From Pseudobutyrivibrio sp. (GTDB lineage Bacteria; Bacillota; Clostridia; Lachnospirales; Lachnospiraceae): a stretch of DNA of 5,564 nt. Shown here piece by piece: positions 1 to 5,564 of the stretch (the stretch's first letter is position 1; the number at the start of each line of letters is the position of its first letter). The DNA lies in contig JAFYYE010000321.1 of NCBI GenBank assembly GCA_017557715.1, positions 1 through 5,564 of the forward strand, written 5' to 3'. The position numbers and the translations under genes were made by a program. Below the pieces are notes generated by a model. It was not told the DNA's origin. It did not search any database and saw only the letters and a program-made list of their open reading frames with translations.

Positions 1-98
1 CCTGCCTCTACCATTGCAAAGCCTGCTTGCATCCAGAAAACCAATGCGGCACCTATAAGGAACCACACACCAAATAAAATGCTTGTGTACTCTTCCAT
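1..98 (-). CDS. amt: Ammonium transporter Amt, N-terminal fragment (cut by window edge)
   Basis: Reading the minus strand from the ATG at 98-96 gives 32 complete codons: MEEYTSILFGVWFLIGAALV followed by FWMQAGFAMVEA, with the next Gly codon cut by the window edge. The stretch FWMQAGFAMVEAG is the conserved end of the first periplasm-exposed membrane helix of the Amt/Mep/Rh family, so the assignment is firm although under a tenth of a typical 400-residue transporter is visible. The product would be an inner-membrane trimeric channel taking up ammonium for the glutamine synthetase encoded just upstream. The start is supported by a perfect AAGGAGG at 112-106, seven bases before the ATG. There is no cleavable-looking signal peptide; the hydrophobic segment is the first membrane helix. 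It is the last visible gene of the cluster and lies behind a strong intrinsic terminator (129-167), so its expression is probably controlled separately from glnN. A glnB/glnK gene commonly follows amt but would be outside the window. Confidence 0.9.
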   Translation of the reverse strand, partial: MEEYTSILFGVWFLIGAALVFWMQAGFAMVEA

Positions 99-128
99 AA
101 TATTTCCTCCTTGGGGTTTTTATTTATT

Positions 129-167
129 AAAAAAGCGCACAGTAATTACTTAGTAATTACTGCACGC
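129..167 (-). terminator. Intrinsic terminator in the glnN-amt gap; probable attenuator of amt
   Basis: In the minus-strand transcript the bases 167-152 and 150-135 form a 16-pair inverted repeat around position 151. Two pairs are U-G/G-U wobbles, and the innermost pairs would open to give a real loop. The base is GCG/CGC and is followed at once by six U (134-129). This is a textbook factor-independent terminator. It lies after the glnN stop and before the amt ribosome binding site, with too little room for an obvious amt promoter after it. If amt is co-transcribed with glnN it must be passed by readthrough or antitermination. The 5' arm overlaps the hexaloop hairpin at 161-176, so both cannot form together. 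Confidence 0.85.
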
Positions 168-176
168 CTTTGTGCA
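161..176 (-). promoter_or_regulatory. ANTAR-like hexaloop hairpin upstream of amt (candidate antiterminator)
   Basis: The transcript reads UGCAC-AAAGGC-GUGCA: five Watson-Crick pairs closing a six-base loop with A at position 1 and G at position 4. A U-G and an A-U pair can extend it to seven. Alternatively, after a two-base bulge, AGUUAC (184-179) can pair with GUAAUU (160-155), lengthening the stem. The loop's last two bases and the whole 3' arm are also part of the terminator's 5' arm, so forming this hairpin would block termination. A1/G4 hexaloops at terminators are the recognition signature of ANTAR-domain antiterminator proteins (EutV, NasR). The identical loop occurs before asnB at 3944-3959. 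The usual second A1/G4 hexaloop hairpin is not visible, so the ANTAR assignment is inference; the mutually exclusive fold is seen directly. Confidence 0.6.
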
Positions 177-183
177 ATGTAAC

Positions 184-2277
184 TTATTTTACTGAATAAA
201 GAATCTCTCCATAAGTTGGATAAGGCCAGATATCACTTGGTACTACTGTCTCAAGTAAATCTACCACCTCACGAACCTCGTTCATGTCAGCGAAGATTAC
301 ATCGTGATGGAACTTAGCCAACTCGTATGTATCTGAAAGCTCCTTAGCCTTCTCAATATCAGCCTCAAGCTTCTCAAGCCTCTCATCCATTTTGTAAGTA
401 AGCTTTGAAGCACACTCAAGTCTCTTCTTCTCAACTGTTGAATCAACTGAAAGTCCTGTTGCAGCCTTAGCATTAAGTGTTTCAGCAAGTGTGTACTGAT
501 AATCAGTAGCTGCTGCCATGATATCCTTCTTAACCATTGAATCCATTGTGAGAGCTTCGATGTCGATTACCTTGTAGTAGTTCTCAAGCTGGATATCGTA
601 ACGGCTTAAGATTTCTTGCTCTGTGAATACACCATGCTTTGTAAACACATCGATTGACTTCTTATCAACAAATGCTGGAAGTGCATCTACTGTAGACTTA
701 AGATTCTTAAGACCACGCTTCTTTGCTTCCTTTACCCATTCCTCTGAGTAGCCATTTCCGTTGAAGATAATTCTCTTGTGAGCTGTAAGCTCTCTCTTAA
801 TAAGCTTATCAAGTGCCTTATCAAAGTCCTTAGCCTTTGCAAGCTCATCTGCGAACTTGTCAAGCTCTTCTGCTACGATTGTGTTAAGAATTACGTTTGG
901 TCCAGAGATAGATGCTGATGAACCAAGTGAACGGAACTCAAATTTATTTCCTGTAAATGCAAATGGTGATGTTCTGTTTCTATCTGTTGTATCCTGTGAA
1001 ATGCTAGGGATAACTGCAGCACCAATTGACATCTTTTTCTTCTTTACATCTGCATAATCCTTGCCATCGATGATTGACTCTACAATTGCCTCAAGCTCAT
1101 CACCGATGAACATTGAAATGATTGCAGGTGGTGCCTCGTTAGCGCCAAGTCTGTGATCATTTCCAGCAGATGCAACTGATACGCGGAGCAACTCCTGATA
1201 CTCATCAACAGCCTTAATAACAGCTGTAAGGAAGAGCAAGAACTGGGCATTCTGGGAAGGAGTAGCGCCTGGTTCTAACAGGTTCACTCCGGTATCAGTT
1301 GATATAGACCAGTTGTTGTGCTTACCAGAACCATTAACACCAGCGAAAGGCTTCTCATGGAGCAGGCAAGTCATGCCATGTCTGCCTGCCACTACTTTCA
1401 TCATCTCCATGGTGAGCTGGTTATGATCAGTTGCTATATTAGTGGTTGAGAAAACTGGTGCTAGTTCGTGCTGTGCTGGAGCCACCTCGTTGTGCTTTGT
1501 CTTTGCGAGAACTCCCAGCTTCCACAACTCCTCGTCTAACTCTTTCATGTAAGCCGATACTCTAGGCTTGATTGTTCCAAAATAGTGATCCTCAAGCTCC
1601 TGTCCCTTTGGAGGCTTTGCTCCGAAAAGTGTACGGCCTGTGTAAATTAAATCTGGACGCTTATTGAACATCTCAGAATCGATAAGGAAATATTCCTGCT
1701 CTGGTCCAACAGTTGTGATTACACGCTTTACATCATCATGACCGAAAAGCTTAAGTACTCTAACTGCTGACTTATCAAGTGCCTCCATTGAACGAAGGAG
1801 TGGGGTCTTCTTATCAAGAGCTTCTCCAGAGTATGAACAAAATGCTGTTGGGATGCAAAGTGTATCATCCTTGATAAATACATAGCTTGTTGGATCCCAA
1901 GCTGTATAACCTCTAGCCTCGAATGTAGCTCTAAGGCCACCTGATGGGAAAGAAGATGCATCAGGCTCGCCCTTAATGAGCTCCTTGCCTGAGAATGTCA
2001 TGATAACCTTTCCACCATCCTCTGGCTGAATAAATGAATCATGCTTTTCTGCTGTTACACCAGTCATTGGCTGGAACCAATGTGTGAAGTGTGTAGCGCC
2101 AAGCTCGATTGCCCATTCCTTCATAGCATGTGCAATTACATTTGCAAGTTCTCTATCAAGTGGACGTCCCTCTTCTACTGTCTTCTTAAGGGCCTTATAG
2201 GCATCCTTTGGAAGACGCTCCTTCATGGTCTCGTCATTGAAAACTTTGCTACCAAAAATCTCTGTTACCTTAGTCAT
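184..2277 (-). CDS. glnN: Glutamine synthetase type III (GSIII, GlnN family)
   Basis: The 697-residue product fits the roughly 700-residue GSIII family and is far longer than type I enzymes (about 450). It condenses ammonium with glutamate using ATP to make glutamine, in the cytoplasm; family members are double-ring dodecamers. The N-terminus (VTEIFGSKVFND, residues 4-15) and ATHFTHWFQPMTG (61-73) are GSIII hallmarks. Active-site motifs in order are GPEQEYF (191-197, metal ligands), HNEVAPAQHELAP (262-274), HEKPFAGVNGSGKHNNWS (307-324), NDHRLGANEAPP (373-384) and RNRTSPFAFTGNKFEFRS (433-450). A helical GSIII-specific C-terminal region ends in WPYPTYGEILYSVK (684-697). No key motif is missing and the frame is intact. 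The start at 2277 matches the family N-terminus and has AGGAGG nine bases upstream. The gene lies 15 bases after asnB, so the two are almost certainly co-transcribed and may share control by the asnB leader. GSIII occurs in Bacteroidetes, cyanobacteria and Clostridia such as Butyrivibrio. Confidence 0.97.
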   Translation of the reverse strand: MTKVTEIFGSKVFNDETMKERLPKDAYKALKKTVEEGRPLDRELANVIAHAMKEWAIELGATHFTHWFQPMTGVTAEKHDSFIQPEDGGKVIMTFSGKELIKGEPDASSFPSGGLRATFEARGYTAWDPTSYVFIKDDTLCIPTAFCSYSGEALDKKTPLLRSMEALDKSAVRVLKLFGHDDVKRVITTVGPEQEYFLIDSEMFNKRPDLIYTGRTLFGAKPPKGQELEDHYFGTIKPRVSAYMKELDEELWKLGVLAKTKHNEVAPAQHELAPVFSTTNIATDHNQLTMEMMKVVAGRHGMTCLLHEKPFAGVNGSGKHNNWSISTDTGVNLLEPGATPSQNAQFLLFLTAVIKAVDEYQELLRVSVASAGNDHRLGANEAPPAIISMFIGDELEAIVESIIDGKDYADVKKKKMSIGAAVIPSISQDTTDRNRTSPFAFTGNKFEFRSLGSSASISGPNVILNTIVAEELDKFADELAKAKDFDKALDKLIKRELTAHKRIIFNGNGYSEEWVKEAKKRGLKNLKSTVDALPAFVDKKSIDVFTKHGVFTEQEILSRYDIQLENYYKVIDIEALTMDSMVKKDIMAAATDYQYTLAETLNAKAATGLSVDSTVEKKRLECASKLTYKMDERLEKLEADIEKAKELSDTYELAKFHHDVIFADMNEVREVVDLLETVVPSDIWPYPTYGEILYSVK

Positions 2278-2286
2278 ATCATTATT

Positions 2287-2292
2287 CCTCCT
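2287..2292 (-). promoter_or_regulatory. glnN ribosome binding site, directly after the asnB stop
   Basis: AGGAGG follows the asnB TAA (2295-2293) with no gap. Two ATGs lie downstream. The nearer, at 2281-2279, is four bases away and reads ATG ATA TGA, a two-codon frame. The second, at 2277-2275, is nine bases away and opens the full GSIII frame. The spacing and the family N-terminus select 2277 as the real start. The tight junction suggests translational coupling of asnB and glnN. Confidence 0.8.
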
Positions 2293-3879
2293 TTAAATTC
2301 CACTAGCACCATAATTTGATAATACGCGGGCGGATGGATCGTTGACGTTGCATCCTTCCCAATTTTTATTTGGCATCCAGAAGTCTGCTATCATATGTGC
2401 CTGTCCTGGATAATATTTTTCAAACAAATCTCTATAAAGGAGAGATTCCTTTGTGAATGGAGCCCTGAATTCGTATTTACGTTTTGCATTCTCGAGGTCG
2501 TCATCTGAATAAATACTATTTGCATATTCCTTTAAGTAATAAACCATTGAGTGTCCCACTGCATCGGAAAATGCTGCCTTCTCTCTGAAGAGAATATCGT
2601 AAGGCAAGTAATCGTCTCCCTCGAATGCATGCCTTAGCAAGTATTTTCCTTTGTTGTATTTATTCATTTTTAATTCAGGATTGATGCTCATTACATAATC
2701 CACAAAGGCTAAGTCTCCAAATGGAACTCTTGCTTCCATCGAATGTACTGAGATACATCTGTCAGCTCTTAGTACATCGTACATGTAAAGCTCTCTCAGT
2801 CTCTTCTCTGCTTCAAGCTGAAACTCTTCAGCGTTTGGTGCAAAGTCTGTATATTTATATCCGAAAATCTCATCTGAAATCTCACCAGTTAATAAAACTC
2901 TTATATCTGGGAATTCTTTTTTGATTCCCTTGCAGATGAGATACATTCCCATGCTGGCTCTTATTGTTGTTATGTCGTATGTTCCAAGAGCTGCCACAAC
3001 TTCTTCAAGAGATTCAAGAACGATATCTTTGTTTATGATGATTTCGTGATGCTCTGAACCGATGTAATCCGCAACCTCTTTAGCATACTTTAAATCGATT
3101 GCATCCTCGTTCATACCGATTGCAAATGTTTTGATTGGCTTATCCATCATCTTTTGTGCTATAGCGCAAACAAGTGAAGAATCAAGTCCACCAGAAAGTA
3201 GGAAACCAACTGGAGCATCAGCATCAAGTCTTTTTTCAACACCTGCTACAAGAAGTTCTTTGATTTTTTCTGCTGCCTTCTCAACTCCATCTTTGCTATA
3301 TGGCTGACGCTTTGATAAATCTCTGTAGCAAATGAACTCACCGTTCTTGTAATAATGCCCCGGTGGGAATGGCTTAACGTCATCTGTAAGACCTATTAAG
3401 TTCTTTGCCTCTGAAGCAAACATGATTGAACCTTTTGAATCATATCCGTAAAACAAAGGTCTGATTCCGATTGGATCTCTTGCTGCTACCAAATCGTTAA
3501 GCTCTTTATCATAAATAACCATTGCATATTCTGCATCCAGCATATCGAACATCTCTGTACCGTATTTACGATACATTGGCAAGATGATTTCACAATCGCT
3601 ATCACTTAAGAACTTATATCCGTCTGCCTTTAACTCTTCACGTACTGGCTTGAATCCGTACAACTCACCATTACAGATTACATAATTTCCATCCAGTTCG
3701 AAGGGCTGCATTCCTGCGTCCGTCAGACCCATAATTGATAATCTTTGGAATCCCAGGACCGAATCGTTTATGCGTATCACCTTTTGCATATCTGGTCCTC
3801 TAGATACTGTTTTAGAGAATGCCGCTTCAAAATCTTTCATTTCAACGTGGCATTTGCTTAAAGCCATAATTGAACACAT
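2293..3879 (-). CDS. asnB: Asparagine synthetase B, glutamine-hydrolysing
   Basis: This 528-residue cytoplasmic enzyme makes asparagine from aspartate, ATP and the amide nitrogen of glutamine; E. coli AsnB has 554 residues. The N-terminal class II glutaminase domain (about 1-190) starts MCSIM, with the nucleophile Cys2 exposed after Met removal, then RGPD (27-30), RLS (46-48), NGELYG (70-75) and SDCE (94-97). The C-terminal synthetase domain begins with the ATP-pyrophosphatase loop LLSGGLDSSL (227-236) and continues with TGEISDEIFGYKY (331-343), ADRCISVHSMEARVPFGD (372-389) and KAAFSDAVGHS (434-444). The start is fixed by Cys2 and by AAGGTGAT at 3892-3885, five bases before the ATG. TGEISDEIFG replaces the GEGSDEvFGG form seen in E. 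coli; the acidic residues are kept, and I take this as a subfamily trait. The gene has its own promoter (3984-4012) and a terminator/antiterminator-like leader. It lies 15 bases upstream of glnN, whose product supplies its glutamine. Confidence 0.96.
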   Translation of the reverse strand: MCSIMALSKCHVEMKDFEAAFSKTVSRGPDMQKVIRINDSVLGFQRLSIMGLTDAGMQPFELDGNYVICNGELYGFKPVREELKADGYKFLSDSDCEIILPMYRKYGTEMFDMLDAEYAMVIYDKELNDLVAARDPIGIRPLFYGYDSKGSIMFASEAKNLIGLTDDVKPFPPGHYYKNGEFICYRDLSKRQPYSKDGVEKAAEKIKELLVAGVEKRLDADAPVGFLLSGGLDSSLVCAIAQKMMDKPIKTFAIGMNEDAIDLKYAKEVADYIGSEHHEIIINKDIVLESLEEVVAALGTYDITTIRASMGMYLICKGIKKEFPDIRVLLTGEISDEIFGYKYTDFAPNAEEFQLEAEKRLRELYMYDVLRADRCISVHSMEARVPFGDLAFVDYVMSINPELKMNKYNKGKYLLRHAFEGDDYLPYDILFREKAAFSDAVGHSMVYYLKEYANSIYSDDDLENAKRKYEFRAPFTKESLLYRDLFEKYYPGQAHMIADFWMPNKNWEGCNVNDPSARVLSNYGASGI

Positions 3880-3901
3880 ATAAAATCACCTTCCCAGAAT
3901 G

Positions 3902-3954
3902 AAACAAGAAAAGGCGCCGTAGTTACACACTTGATGTGTAACCACGACGCCTTT
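3902..3954 (-). terminator. Terminator-like hairpin in the asnB leader; candidate attenuator
   Basis: In the minus-strand transcript 3954-3935 pairs with 3929-3910 over 20 consecutive positions (two are G-U wobbles) around a five-base loop, UCAAG. The last three stem pairs are A-U, so the 3' side ends in a run of U (3912-3909) followed by the U-rich CUUGUUU to 3902. The G+C-rich middle of the lower stem and the U run fit an intrinsic terminator, although the U tract is interrupted by C and G. It lies downstream of the asnB promoter and before the asnB ribosome binding site, so it can act only as an attenuator of asnB (and glnN), or as the gltD terminator for readthrough RNA. Its 5' arm begins with the hexaloop of the hairpin at 3944-3959. 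Confidence 0.75.
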
Positions 3955-3959
3955 GTCGT
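3944..3959 (-). promoter_or_regulatory. ANTAR-like hexaloop hairpin in the asnB leader (candidate antiterminator)
   Basis: The transcript reads ACGAC-AAAGGC-GUCGU: five Watson-Crick pairs around a six-base loop with A1 and G4. The entire loop and most or all of the 3' arm are also the 5' arm of the terminator-like hairpin (3910-3954), so the folds compete. The loop is identical to that at 161-176 before amt, while the three outer stem pairs differ with pairing kept. By analogy with ANTAR targets, a protein bound to the hexaloop would hold this fold and let transcription enter asnB and glnN. Only about 18 bases separate it from the predicted transcript start, leaving little room for the second hexaloop hairpin expected of a canonical ANTAR site. 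No ANTAR protein gene is in the window. Confidence 0.6.
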
Positions 3960-3983
3960 TCCATTGATTTTTTATTGATTTGA

Positions 3984-4012
3984 ATAATAAAACTTTGTTA
4001 ATTAGTTGTCAA
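3984..4012 (-). promoter_or_regulatory. Sigma-A-type promoter for asnB-glnN
   Basis: On the minus strand TTGACA (4012-4007, a perfect -35) is separated by exactly 17 bases from TATTAT (3989-3984, five of six to TATAAT), predicting a transcript start near 3977. It lies just past the gltD stop in very AT-rich DNA. The -35 sits inside a small inverted repeat GTTGT-TG-ACAAC (4016-4005), which could be an operator. An 8-base direct repeat (AAATCAAT at 3981-3974 and 3970-3963) spans the predicted start. There is no terminator between the gltD stop and this promoter, so readthrough from gltD may add to its output. Confidence 0.7.
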
Positions 4013-4028
4013 CAACTTTTTTTATTTT

Positions 4029-5525
4029 TTACAAATTTGAATATCCCATCAAGTATTCGTCTACTTCGCGGGCACAATCGCGCCCCTGGCGAATAGCCTT
4101 AACAACAAGGGATTGACCTGTATGCATGTCTCCAGCAGAGAAAACTTTTTTCACATTTGTGGCAAAAGAATTCGCATTTACGGATGCAACATTAGTGCGT
4201 CCATCCACGTCTACCTTGAATGCCTTTGTAACATAATCCTGTGCACCAAGAAATCCTGCTGCAATGAGACAAAGCTGACATGGAATCTCTTTTTCTGTAC
4301 CTTCTACTGGCACCATCATTCTGCGTCCAGTCTTCTTGTCTACCTGTGACTCAAGTGATACAAGTACAACTGACTTAAGCTCACCCTTTTTGTCAGTCTT
4401 GAATTCCTTGACAGTTGTGGTGTAGATACGTGGGTCATGACCAAATTTAGCGATGGCCTCCTCCTGACCGTAGTCTGTCTTGCAGACTAAAGGCCACTGT
4501 GGCCATGGATTGCTCTCAGCACGAACATCTGGGGCCTTTGGCATCATCTCGAGCTGCGTAACTGATTTACAGCCGTGACGAATAGCTGTACCAACACAAT
4601 CGTTGCCTGTATCACCACCACCGATAATAACAACATCCTTACCCTTGGCAGAAATATACTGACCATCCACAAGCTGCATATTGTTAGCCCAGAGGCATTT
4701 TGTGGTTGAAGTAAGGAAATCTACAGCAAAATAGATTCCGCTTGCTTCCTTACGTCCTATGGCAGCTATATCCCTAGGATTAGATGAACCACAGCAGAGG
4801 ATTACAGCATCATACTTTGCCTTTATATCGCTAGCTTTAACATCCTCACCTACATTCGCATTTACGATAAAGCTTACACCTTCCTGTTCCATTATCTTCA
4901 CCTTGCGGTCGATAATCTGCTTTTCAAGCTTCATGTTTGGAATACCGTAACGAAGTAATCCTCCCACCTTATCGTTTCGCTCATAAACTGTGACACTATG
5001 TCCACGTCTGTTAAGCTGATCTGCCACTGCAAGACCTGCAGGGCCAGAACCAATTACAGCTACCTTCTTTCCAGTACGCACCTTTGGTGGCTTAGCATCT
5101 GCCAAACCATTAGCATATGCGTATTCGATAATAGCCATTTCATTTTCTTTTGTAGTGACAGCGTCACCATTAAGACCGCAGGTACATGCCTTCTCACAAA
5201 GAGCTGGACATACTCTGCAAGTGAACTCAGGGAAATTGCTTGTCTTGTGCAATCTTCTATAAGCCATCTCATAGTTACCCTGATATACTAAATCATTCCA
5301 CTCAGGAATTAGGTTGTTAAGAGGACAGCCTGAAGTCATCCCCTTAATTGTCATACCTGCCTGGCAAAATGGAACACCACACTCCATACAGCGAGCCCCC
5401 TGCTTCTGCTGCTCCTCCTTTGAAAGTGGTGTATGAAATTCATTAAAATTCTTTATGCGCGTTAGTGGCGACACTGCAGCAGCCTCTTTGCGCTCATATT
5501 CTAAAAATCCTGTTGGCTTTCCCAT
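4029..5525 (-). CDS. gltD: Glutamate synthase (NADPH) small subunit
   Basis: The 498-residue product is the iron-sulfur flavoprotein that passes electrons from NAD(P)H to the large GOGAT subunit GltB, which makes two glutamates from glutamine and 2-oxoglutarate. The N-terminal cysteine-rich domain has RCMECGVPFC (45-54) with CPLNN (67-71), then CRVCPALCEKAC (103-114), the ligands for two [4Fe-4S] clusters. The FAD-binding dinucleotide fold starts at VAVIGSGPAGLA (155-166). The NADPH-binding fold starts at VVIIGGGDTGNDCVG (298-312). The C-terminal flavin motif is FSAGDMHTGQSLVVKAIRQGR (462-482). The length matches the usual 470-500 residues. The start at 5525 gives the family N-terminus MGKPTGFLEYER and has AAGGAGA at 5537-5531, five bases away. 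GltB is not in the window; it would be expected just upstream (beyond 5564), where only 39 bases are visible. Stand-alone GltD paralogues exist, so the partner is inferred. It is followed after 149 bases by the asnB leader. Confidence 0.95.
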   Translation of the reverse strand: MGKPTGFLEYERKEAAAVSPLTRIKNFNEFHTPLSKEEQQKQGARCMECGVPFCQAGMTIKGMTSGCPLNNLIPEWNDLVYQGNYEMAYRRLHKTSNFPEFTCRVCPALCEKACTCGLNGDAVTTKENEMAIIEYAYANGLADAKPPKVRTGKKVAVIGSGPAGLAVADQLNRRGHSVTVYERNDKVGGLLRYGIPNMKLEKQIIDRKVKIMEQEGVSFIVNANVGEDVKASDIKAKYDAVILCCGSSNPRDIAAIGRKEASGIYFAVDFLTSTTKCLWANNMQLVDGQYISAKGKDVVIIGGGDTGNDCVGTAIRHGCKSVTQLEMMPKAPDVRAESNPWPQWPLVCKTDYGQEEAIAKFGHDPRIYTTTVKEFKTDKKGELKSVVLVSLESQVDKKTGRRMMVPVEGTEKEIPCQLCLIAAGFLGAQDYVTKAFKVDVDGRTNVASVNANSFATNVKKVFSAGDMHTGQSLVVKAIRQGRDCAREVDEYLMGYSNL

Positions 5526-5564
5526 GATAATCTCCTTCCCATCTATCTACAGAGTAAATTAAAA

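Noticed and set aside
191..219. Possible amt promoter with TAAAAT as -10 in the end of glnN
   Set aside because: The hexamer at the correct distance upstream (ATGGAG) matches the -35 consensus poorly, so AT-rich chance is the better explanation.
1728..1961. Minus-strand open frame of 77 codons inside glnN
   Set aside because: It lies entirely within the firmly identified GSIII gene in another frame, has no recognisable motif and is low-complexity shadow sequence.
2041..2319. Plus-strand open frame of 92 codons across the glnN start
   Set aside because: It is antisense to the conserved GSIII N-terminus, with no family features and no matching promoter or ribosome binding site.
2428..3879. 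Possible loss of AsnB activity from the TGEISDEIFG and NGELYG variants
   Set aside because: Cys2, the pyrophosphatase loop and the acidic residues are all kept and the frame is intact; the differences look like normal subfamily variation.
3910..3954. Glutamine riboswitch or T-box leader before asnB
   Set aside because: There is no T-box sequence or specifier stem, the leader is too short, and known glutamine riboswitches are cyanobacterial with a different fold. The overlapping hexaloop/terminator explains the sequence better.
4998..5291. Plus-strand open frame of 97 codons opposite gltD
   Set aside because: It is antisense to the conserved cysteine and FAD-motif region of GltD; its cysteine/serine-rich translation is what reversed gltD codons would give. 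No ribosome binding site supports it.
5526..5564. End of gltB upstream of gltD
   Set aside because: Only 39 bases are visible, with several stop triplets in different frames and no recognisable protein tail, so no gene can be called, although gltB is the expected neighbour.

Overview
The window holds a compact nitrogen-assimilation cluster, all on the minus strand and therefore read from high to low coordinates: gltD (glutamate synthase small subunit), asnB (glutamine-hydrolysing asparagine synthetase), glnN (type III glutamine synthetase) and the first 32 codons of an Amt ammonium transporter, which runs off the left edge. The three complete genes have intact reading frames with all the family motifs I looked for. 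Together they would import ammonium (Amt), fix it as glutamine (GlnN), move the amide nitrogen to glutamate (GltD with a GltB partner that is not in the window) and to asparagine (AsnB).

The type III glutamine synthetase, strong Shine-Dalgarno sequences, AT-rich intergenic DNA, an E. coli-type AsnB with Firmicutes-like motifs and intrinsic terminators suggest a Clostridia member, most likely Lachnospiraceae (Butyrivibrio/Roseburia-like). This is inference from sequence style, not a database match.

Layout: 1-98 amt start; 99-183 amt leader with a strong intrinsic terminator and an overlapping small hairpin; 184-2277 glnN; 2278-2292 a 15-base gap with the glnN ribosome binding site directly after the asnB stop; 2293-3879 asnB; 3880-4028 asnB leader with a good sigma-A-type promoter, a small hairpin and an overlapping 20-bp terminator-like hairpin; 4029-5525 gltD; 5526-5564 gltD ribosome binding site and the end of whatever lies upstream.

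The most interesting content is non-coding. The asnB and amt leaders each contain a 5-bp stem closed by the identical hexaloop AAAGGC (A at loop position 1, G at position 4). In each, the loop or 3' arm is also used by the 5' arm of a downstream terminator, so the two folds are mutually exclusive. Three of the five stem pairs differ between the copies by compensatory changes, so the stem itself appears to be selected. This is the architecture of ANTAR-protein antitermination targets, a class known to control nitrogen genes in Clostridia. However, the second A1/G4 hexaloop hairpin that defines canonical ANTAR targets is not evident in either leader. Both leaders do have a weak A-U hexaloop hairpin just upstream, with non-consensus loops. 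The elements are either a divergent ANTAR target or a related single-hairpin switch.
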